From contig JALIZF010001750.1 of assembly GCA_029948255.1 (NCBI GenBank), positions 124,001-188,000 of the forward strand: a stretch of 64,000 nucleotides of DNA, in the 5' to 3' direction. Positions 58,501 to 64,000 of the stretch are shown here, in pieces (position 1 is the first letter of the stretch; every line of letters starts with the position of its first letter). A model generated the notes under the pieces. It was not told where the DNA came from, searched no databases, and was given only the letters and a program-made list of their open reading frames with translations. Both the position numbers and the translations under genes were made by a program. Origin of the DNA: Telmatactis stephensoni (lineage: Eukaryota > Cnidaria > Anthozoa > Actiniaria > Isophelliidae).

Positions 58501-61295
58501 ACGCAATAAAGAAAAAAATTCAAGATCACAGAAAAAAGTTTAGACATAAGCATTATAATGTCATTGCTCGTAAACATTATCTCCACATGGTGCTTTTGGA
58601 ATTGTGACCTAAAACTAGATGTGATATTACCTGAGCACACCAAGTAACAAGGGCCATAGTGGTTGGAAGAACGGGAACTCAACTGCAGCATAGCAATGGT
58701 CATGACCAATGGGTGTGGCAAGTTCTTCGTAGGCTAATATGATGAAGCCTTTTAGCTTTTCTAAGGAACAAAATTCAAATGCTGAGGTTATGGTGATGGA
58801 CTCTTAACACTGGATTATTATTTATCGGTGCTAACAGTTAGCTAGAAAGTACAAAGCTCCAACTAATCTTATGACTGCCTTTGACGGGAAGTACTCAGTA
58901 ATGTGTAAGTAAATGCTCTTCGAAGATCTCCGAAATTTTGAACTTAGGGCACGATCCTAAAATGTTTCCACCACCCAATATGACAAGTAATAGCTAACTA
59001 GAAACCCTATTTCCAGTAAACAATCGTAGAAAATTCCAACACCAAATTTACCACCACCACTACTACCACAAATACCACTAAAACTACCATCACCACCACC
59101 ATGCACAACAACAACTACCACCCACTTCACCACAACTACTGCTACCACCACTACACCACCACCACCAGCAACACCACCACCAACACCAGCAACAACAACA
59201 ACAAGACCACCACCAACAACAACAACAACAACAACAACAACAACCAACAACAACAACAGCAACAAGAGAATGACTTACCAAGAAAGAATCGCATGTCGAC
59301 AAAGATCTCATTCAACTGTTTTCTTGTTAATTCAAGATCTTCTTCATGAGTCATTGTTTCAGCTTTTGCTTGACTAGTGTCATCATTTTGATCAACATTG
59401 GTGGAGCTATCTTTTGTGGACTCTGTGCTTGCTTCTGTATGAGATGACGAGCTAAATTCGCCGTTTGCATCAGCAGTTTCTGCAATTTCAGCATTTGTCT
59501 CTTCGATAGAGGGAGAGCTTTCTGGGGGAACTGAATTTTCGTCATTTTCTTTCTCATCGTCACTACTTCCAGAATCAAACATGTCGTCCTCAAGACTTTC
59601 AAATTCTGACTCTACATCAAAAGACTTTATCCTCAAAAAGCTCGTTTTCTTTTCTTTATTTAATAAGTCAAAGCTGGAACTATCGGCCACTTCGGATCTT
59701 TCTGTTTGGTCTGAAATATTTTCTTTGCAATTGTTTGAGTTTCTGTCAGATTCGTTTGATGCTGTTTCTGATGTGTCATTTATAGCAATAGTTTCTTCTT
59801 TGTTACTCTCGTTAACTTGTTCTTGTAAAATACTATCTTCTTTGCTTTTTTCAATATTTATGCAAGATTCTTTATCATCTTCCACAGTTGTGGGTGATTC
59901 AAGACAAGCCTTTTCGACTGTATCTATAACATCTTCTATAATACTTCTCACAATTGAGAAAATGTCATCTTGGCACATTTCGTTTTCATTCTTACTTTCG
60001 CCAATTTTATCGCAGCAAAAGTCATTCTTGGTTTTTGCTACAGAACTAGAATCTTTTGCGATTTTAGAAATGTCATCTCCATTTGGATTGGTATCAGTAT
60101 CAAAGTTGTTTTCATTCTTCATTTCTTCAGTGTTGTCATTGAAATTGTTATCGAATTTTTCAGTATTCACAATATTTTCTTCAACGTCAGCTTGACTGGC
60201 CTCTTTAACGTTTTTATAGGATTCATCTTGTAAAGATGTATGTGTGCTACCTAATTCTGATGCTTGCTCTTCCATCTTAACTTCGATAGAAGTGTCCTTG
60301 CTAAAAGGACATGTATTTGTTGAGCCTTTATCATCGAGAGGAGCGCTATCATTGGTGGCTTTGTGCAGATGCTTTCCATCAGGAAAGTTGACATCTTTCA
60401 GCAGGGGTAAAAGTTTCAAGTAGACGTGATATTGGTACTGGAGAAGAAATTGCTTAAGGGGATGGTCTTTGGAACTACGAAGGAAAGAATTGATGAGGTT
60501 ACTCTTTATAGAAATTAATTCAGCTATTTCATCTTTCTTTACTCCCTTCCCTCCTCCCTCCCTCCCTCCCTTCCTTCCTTCCCTGGAGTACTTAATGGAT
60601 GACAATCGATCATCGGATATCAATTAACAAATGGATATCAGTCGATTGGTATTGGTCAATCGATGATCAATCGATAGTCACACGAAATTCGTTCGTTAAT
60701 TACATCAATTAACATGAAATCCATCCAACCATTTCCTTCCTTCCCTTTTTCTTTCCCTTTTTTCTTTCTTTATGTCTTTCTTTCTTTCTTCCTTCCTTCC
60801 TTCCCTCCCTCCCTCCCTCCCTACCTCCCTCCCTTCCTTCCTTCCTTCCTTTCTTCCTACCCTCCCTCCCTCCCTCCTCCCTCTTTCCTTCCAGCTCCCT
60901 CCTACTTCCTTCCAAATAGGACTGATGGGTAGACGAAAAGTATAGTAGGTGACTCACTTAAATATCTTGCTGATAATATCACTTATCAATACAGTATCTT
61001 CAGGTGTTTGTTTGAGCTTATCTCTGAGCTGTCTAGGCCAAACCTACAAAAACGTTTATAAGTCAGTTTTGGAAAACTGATACACGTCCGACAATAGCAC
61101 AAGGGAAATAAGTCGATTCAGTAGATTAAGTTGCATAGGATACACAGTGATATACCAGTAGTACTACAAAAAAGCGAAAGAAGTTGTAAATTGTAACATT
61201 TCCTTACCATGTCTTGTTCATACTCTAAGATCTTTGTGTAAAGGGCTCTTTGTTCTTGTTCCTCTTGGGAAGCAGCAACAGCTGAAGCAAATCGC
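46591..61295 (-). CDS. VPS9D1: VPS9 domain-containing protein 1, 5' end outside window
   Basis: Exons on the minus strand: 61295-61208, 61043-60958, 60582-59279, 58733-58631, 57767-57659, 56552-56453, 46850-46746, 46675-46591 (stop TGA at 46593). They match VPS9D1 in order: [15 protein letters not shown] and [54 protein letters not shown]. The VPS9 core follows, with [20 protein letters not shown] and [19 protein letters not shown]9 domains activate Rab5-type GTPases on endosomes; the Asp of DDLLP and the Tyr of GYCLT, the usual catalytic pair, are present. A Ser/Glu/Asp/Asn-rich linker of about 330 residues is longer than in the human protein. Phases fit throughout except between 56453 and 46850, where one exon (length 1 modulo 3) is missing from my model. 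The N-terminal MIT-type region lies beyond 64000. Confidence 0.93.
47300..50024. mobile_element. Foldback element 1, ACTCGTGCCC family
   Basis: Begins TTACTCGTGCCCAGGCC and ends with its inverse. The arms of about 900 bp are inverse, with divergence, around a unique middle (about 48290-49030). Each end is itself a hairpin of about 34 bp (ACTCGT...ACGAGT with CCC/GGG and GGCC pairs). A CTAGACGCACACGTGCG end motif also occurs at 49037. Broken frames beginning ATGGCGGACAG suggest ancient coding capacity, not identifiable. Confidence 0.8.
50585..53831. mobile_element. Foldback element 2, ACTCGTGCCC family
   Basis: The same 36-bp terminal palindromes at 50585-50620 and 53797-53831. The left part repeats element 1 (ATGGCGGACAG, then a frame ending [11 protein letters not shown] at 51155). 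Inside lies an inverse arm to about 52250, and unique sequence from 52260 to 53760. It overlaps element 3, so the boundaries reflect nested or recombined copies. Confidence 0.65.
51355..54449. mobile_element. Foldback element 3, CTAGACGCAC ends, interleaved with element 2
   Basis: CTAGACGCACACGTGCGTTC at 51355 is inverse to the sequence ending at 54449, and both are followed inward by ACTCGTGCCCCGG and CCGTTTCACGCATTCTTCAC. The end carries its own ACGCACACGTGCGT palindrome. The right end of element 2 lies within it. Confidence 0.65.
54450..56452. other. VPS9D1 intron remainder, repeats only
   Basis: No exon confirmed. About 80 bp near 55321-55405 (TTCTCAATGGTTCTGTTACA) recurs near 56193-56278. 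At 55660-55735 GGGTCTACCCTGGCTAAAGA followed by poly(A) looks like the 3' end of a non-LTR element. The missing VPS9D1 exon should lie somewhere between 46851 and 56452. Confidence 0.45.
56946..57388. mobile_element. 443-bp MITE with TTAAGGC / GCCTTTA ends
   Basis: AAGGCCCTGTTACACTGTGG and its inverse (CACAGTGTAACAGCGCCTTT) terminate the element. ACTTGTCTC / GAGACAAGTT pairs follow, and GCAACTTG motifs recur inside. Related to 22875-23050. It lies in a VPS9D1 intron. Confidence 0.8.
57511..57651. mobile_element. 141-bp MITE, GAGTGC family, beside a splice donor
   Basis: Ends GAGTGCTTACAATATATCCG / CGGATATATTGTAAGCACTC flanked by TA. It starts eight bases into the VPS9D1 intron that follows the exon ending at 57659. 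It has the same length and end motif as 30457-30597 with a diverged middle. Confidence 0.88.
58025..58450. mobile_element. 426-bp palindromic MITE
   Basis: CACTAACAGGTCACGTGACC near the left end is inverse to the sequence near 58419-58438. The arms pair through CCATCAAAATG and TTCATTTGGA segments to a loop near 58230. It lies in a VPS9D1 intron. Confidence 0.85.
59041..59265 (-). repeat. Trinucleotide CCA/CAA microsatellite
   Basis: An irregular mix of ACC and ACA triplets. On the transcribed minus strand it reads as GGT/TGT repeats starting about 12 bases after the donor of the large VPS9D1 exon. The Val/Gly/Cys-rich frames are artefacts. Confidence 0.95.
60541..60905. repeat. CCTT/CCCT microsatellites flanking a VPS9D1 acceptor
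   Basis: One tract (60541-60582) lies at the start of the large VPS9D1 exon, where it would encode a Gly/Arg/Glu/Lys run. A second, longer one (60732-60905) lies in the intron just upstream in the direction of transcription. Both have the same unit type. Confidence 0.85.
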
Positions 61296-61527
61296 CTTGA
61301 AGTAACAGTTTATATGTTATTATATCATGATGATGAATAATCTCCCATTACAAGCTATTTCACAAGCGAAATGTTGGGCTTTCTGAGACAATAGACCATA
61401 TTTATATTCTCATTATATTGAACTGGAACTAACTTGCAACAGAGGCTCTCTTTCCTCTGCATGAGTCTCTATTACAATCTTAGTTCCAGCCCAATACTGA
61501 GAATACAAACATGTTAAGGGGAACAAG

Positions 61528-64000
61528 ATGGCGGACGGCCACGCTTTCTTGGGCTCTGTGCTCATATTCATTTTGTTGTCACAGAATATTTCTAAACTAA
61601 GGAATTGTCGTCATTTTAAGAGCTTTAACGATCCTAGCTCCGCGGGCTGTGCCTCAAATACACTTAGAGTAGCCAAGCGTGTATTTTCTCCACTTTTTAG
61701 TGGTAGCTTGGTGAGTTACGCAACAAGACATCATCCTGGTTTCGAAGCCCCAAGAAGACGTAAATTCCTATCTACAAGAAGAAGCTACTACGCTAACTCA
61801 ACTAAAACCTTTCAAGAATCCAGACTAATTCTCAGCGGAGATATTCATCGTAATCCTGGACCAAATGGTACGTTGAAATGTGCTTTGCTTAACTGCCGAT
61901 CTCTGTGCAATAAACTGTCTGAATTCCAAGGGCTTATTTATGGAAATAATTTTGATATTGCCGCTGTAACCGAGACTTGGTTGCGAGATGATTATCTAGA
62001 CAATGAAATTCTTCCCGATGCATATACGATATTCAGAAAGGATCGAAGACATAAGAGGGGCGGTGGTGTATTGCTGGCTGTGAAGAGGGATATCCTGGCC
62101 TACAGAAGACCCGATCTCGAACCACTAGATTCTGAAATTTTGGTCTGTGAATTGTTCCCTGGAAGCAGCTTTAAAATGACTTTTTGTGTTGCATATAGGC
62201 CACCCAATTGTGATCTATTCTTTAATTATTTTGATTGCCTACTGAAGAAATTGGAAGATGTTGGTGCTAGGCGTGTGTGTATTGTTGGAGACTTCAATAT
62301 GCCGAACATTAACTGGAATCTGGTTACCGATTTAAGCGATTCTGATGTGGGTAATGAATTTTGTGATTTGATCAATTCTCATTTCCTAACTCAAGTTGTA
62401 CTGGAACCAACAAGAATCTCTCAATCTTCAAAATCAGTCTTGGATCTAGTATTCTACACTAACCCTGAAGAAATATCTGACGTTAATGTGGAAGATGAAT
62501 TTAGTTCTGATCATCTGCTAGTCAGTTTTTCACTGGCATCCAAAATAAAGCGACTTAAAAAGCAACCTCGAACTGTTTACAATCTTAAGAAGGCTGATAT
62601 TAATGGAATGAAAGAAGCCATGAAATATCTCTCCTGGGATACAGCTTTTATTGACAATGACATTGATTCAATTGTTACCTACTGGAGTGACTTATTATCT
62701 GCATGCTTGGATGAATTTGTTCCAAAAGTCAAAATCAGAGATGCAAATCGGCCTCCATGGATTGACAATGAAGTGCTACAACTAGTTAAAAAAAAGAACA
62801 GAGTACGGCGACGAGCTAAATTGAGGGACACTGAACACTTATGGGCCACATTCCGTCACTTGAGACGTCAAGTTAAGAGTTTAGTTAAATATAAGAAGCG
62901 CGCTCACTTATTTAACCTAAGTCAAACTCTTAAAGAAAATCCTCGTAGGTTTTGGTCATATTACAAAGCAATTACTCAAACTAAAAGAATTCCAAGTGTA
63001 GTCAAATTCGAGTCAGTTGAAGCTTGCACTCCTTTTGATCAAGCCAGCGCTTTTAATGCATTTTTTCATTCAGTTTTTGGTCCAGCTGATCAGGGAAATG
63101 TGACTTATGACTTACTCGAGCTTGAATACAACAATGATCGTATATTAGACACTATTGTTGTAAGTACTGATAAAGTTCTAGACCTCTTAAAAAATCTAGA
63201 TGTCAGTAAAGCCTCGTTAGGCTTTCCTACCAAGCTTTTACGCGAATGTGCAGACGAAATTGCACCTTCCTTATGTCGATTGTACAATAAGTCATTACTT
63301 CTTGGAGCCTTCCCTAGTAAGTGGAAGGACGCTAATTTAGTGCCTATACATAAATCTGAATCTAAGTCCGATGTTACCAATTATAGAGGCATATCACTTC
63401 TTGATACTCTTTCTAAAATACTTGAAAAATTAGTCTACAATGAGATTTTTGATTTTATATCTCCTCATTTATCTAATTGGCAACATGGTTTTCTTCCAGG
63501 AAAATCCACTGTCACCCAATTAGTCCAGGTTGTACATGATTTCTCTAAAGCTCTTGAAATGAGACAACAAATCGATGTCATTTATCTTGATTTCTCCAAG
63601 GCCTTTGATCGAGTCCCTCACAGTAAGCTATTATTTAAGCTTGAAAGCCTTGGTATCAGTGGCTCATTGTTGTCTTGGTTCAAGTCATACTTGACTGGCA
63701 GAAGACATAGAGTCGTCTTAAACGACGAATCTTCTGATTTTCTGCCTGTTACGTCTGGAGTCCCACAGGGGTCCAATTTGGGACCACTTCTGTTTTTGAT
63801 CTTTATCAATGACTTGCCTAATGTCATTTCAAAGGAAACGTCCCTTCCCCTTTTTGCTGACGACTCCAAATGCTTTAGGATAATTATGTGTCAAGAGGAT
63901 GGTAAACAGCTGCAAGACGACTTAAATAAACTCTTTAGGTGGTCTTGTACCTGGGGTATGGACTTTAATATATCTAAATGTAAAGTACTAAGGATAGCAC
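61528..64000 (+). CDS. Non-LTR retrotransposon ORF with 2A-like motif, runs off window
   Basis: Open from the ATG at 61528 to the window end (824 codons and one base). It starts with a hydrophobic stretch (FLGSVLIFILLS). A 2A-like GDIHRNPGP follows at residues 104-112, and then an AP-type endonuclease: LLNCRSL, AVTETWL (Glu), AYRPPN, IVGDFNMPN, LDLVFYTN, SSDHLLV. The reverse transcriptase shows NLVPIHKSE, NYRGISLLD, QHGFLPGKS, YLDFSKAFDRVPH, GVPQGSNLGPLLF and LFADDSK, with F in place of Y in the YADD box. It belongs to the CR1/L2/jockey group. It lies antisense to VPS9D1, probably in an intron. No disabling mutation is seen in the visible part. Confidence 0.95.
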   Translation, partial: MADGHAFLGSVLIFILLSQNISKLRNCRHFKSFNDPSSAGCASNTLRVAKRVFSPLFSGSLVSYATRHHPGFEAPRRRKFLSTRRSYYANSTKTFQESRLILSGDIHRNPGPNGTLKCALLNCRSLCNKLSEFQGLIYGNNFDIAAVTETWLRDDYLDNEILPDAYTIFRKDRRHKRGGGVLLAVKRDILAYRRPDLEPLDSEILVCELFPGSSFKMTFCVAYRPPNCDLFFNYFDCLLKKLEDVGARRVCIVGDFNMPNINWNLVTDLSDSDVGNEFCDLINSHFLTQVVLEPTRISQSSKSVLDLVFYTNPEEISDVNVEDEFSSDHLLVSFSLASKIKRLKKQPRTVYNLKKADINGMKEAMKYLSWDTAFIDNDIDSIVTYWSDLLSACLDEFVPKVKIRDANRPPWIDNEVLQLVKKKNRVRRRAKLRDTEHLWATFRHLRRQVKSLVKYKKRAHLFNLSQTLKENPRRFWSYYKAITQTKRIPSVVKFESVEACTPFDQASAFNAFFHSVFGPADQGNVTYDLLELEYNNDRILDTIVVSTDKVLDLLKNLDVSKASLGFPTKLLRECADEIAPSLCRLYNKSLLLGAFPSKWKDANLVPIHKSESKSDVTNYRGISLLDTLSKILEKLVYNEIFDFISPHLSNWQHGFLPGKSTVTQLVQVVHDFSKALEMRQQIDVIYLDFSKAFDRVPHSKLLFKLESLGISGSLLSWFKSYLTGRRHRVVLNDESSDFLPVTSGVPQGSNLGPLLFLIFINDLPNVISKETSLPLFADDSKCFRIIMCQEDGKQLQDDLNKLFRWSCTWGMDFNISKCKVLRIA

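Noticed and set aside
59151..59278. Extension of the VPS9D1 exon into Cys/Leu/Val repeats
   Set aside because: A strong GTAAGT donor at 59278, and the phase match to the next exon, show that this is intron.

Overview
The window is metazoan nuclear DNA: AT-rich, with GT-AG introns and dense microsatellites, foldback elements, MITEs, a Penelope-like element and jockey/CR1/L2-type retrotransposons. The repertoire and the single-copy genes fit a cnidarian, most likely an anthozoan such as a stony coral. That assignment is inference; no diagnostic rRNA or mitochondrial sequence is present. No bacterial or viral genes and no CRISPR array are seen.

Layout. 1-4239: no convincing gene; a MITE, a 93-bp tandem duplication, nested inverted repeats and a (GAAA)n/(GACA)n tract. 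4240-13352 (+): a ten-exon gene whose exons 3-10 encode the centrosomal protein CEP76 and whose exons 1-2 encode a Crypton-type tyrosine-recombinase domain (DUF3504, KIAA1958/ZMYM/QRICH1-like) that appears catalytically dead. All phases join into one 1115-residue frame, so this looks like a host gene fusion. Its introns hold a tRNA-type SINE, a (TA)n tract and a head-to-head pair of truncated Penelope copies. 15172-20461: a TIR-bounded element with a probable 9-bp target duplication and 11-bp minisatellites, interrupted by an intact two-ORF non-LTR retrotransposon. 20462-24450: MITEs and unique sequence.

24455-44660: a tandem array of four units. Units 1 and 2 carry two-exon minus-strand genes for an HMGL-like TIM-barrel protein with a C-terminal EF-hand. 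Units 3 and 4 keep only the first exon. Insertions present in some units and absent in others record the order of events. One 1.88-kb element with about 860-bp inverted arms sits inside this array.

46591-61295 (-): VPS9D1, a VPS9-domain Rab-GEF family protein, of which eight exons are recognised. The VPS9 core is separated from the preceding exons by a roughly 9.6-kb interval full of interleaved foldback elements. The 5' end of VPS9D1 lies beyond the window. A second non-LTR element, open to the window edge and carrying a 2A-like motif, lies antisense in its intron at 61528-64000.

The cellular genes (CEP76 at centrosomes, VPS9D1 in Rab5-type membrane traffic, and the HMGL/EF-hand enzyme-like family) show no obvious shared pathway. 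The region looks like ordinary host genes embedded in a very transposon-rich landscape.
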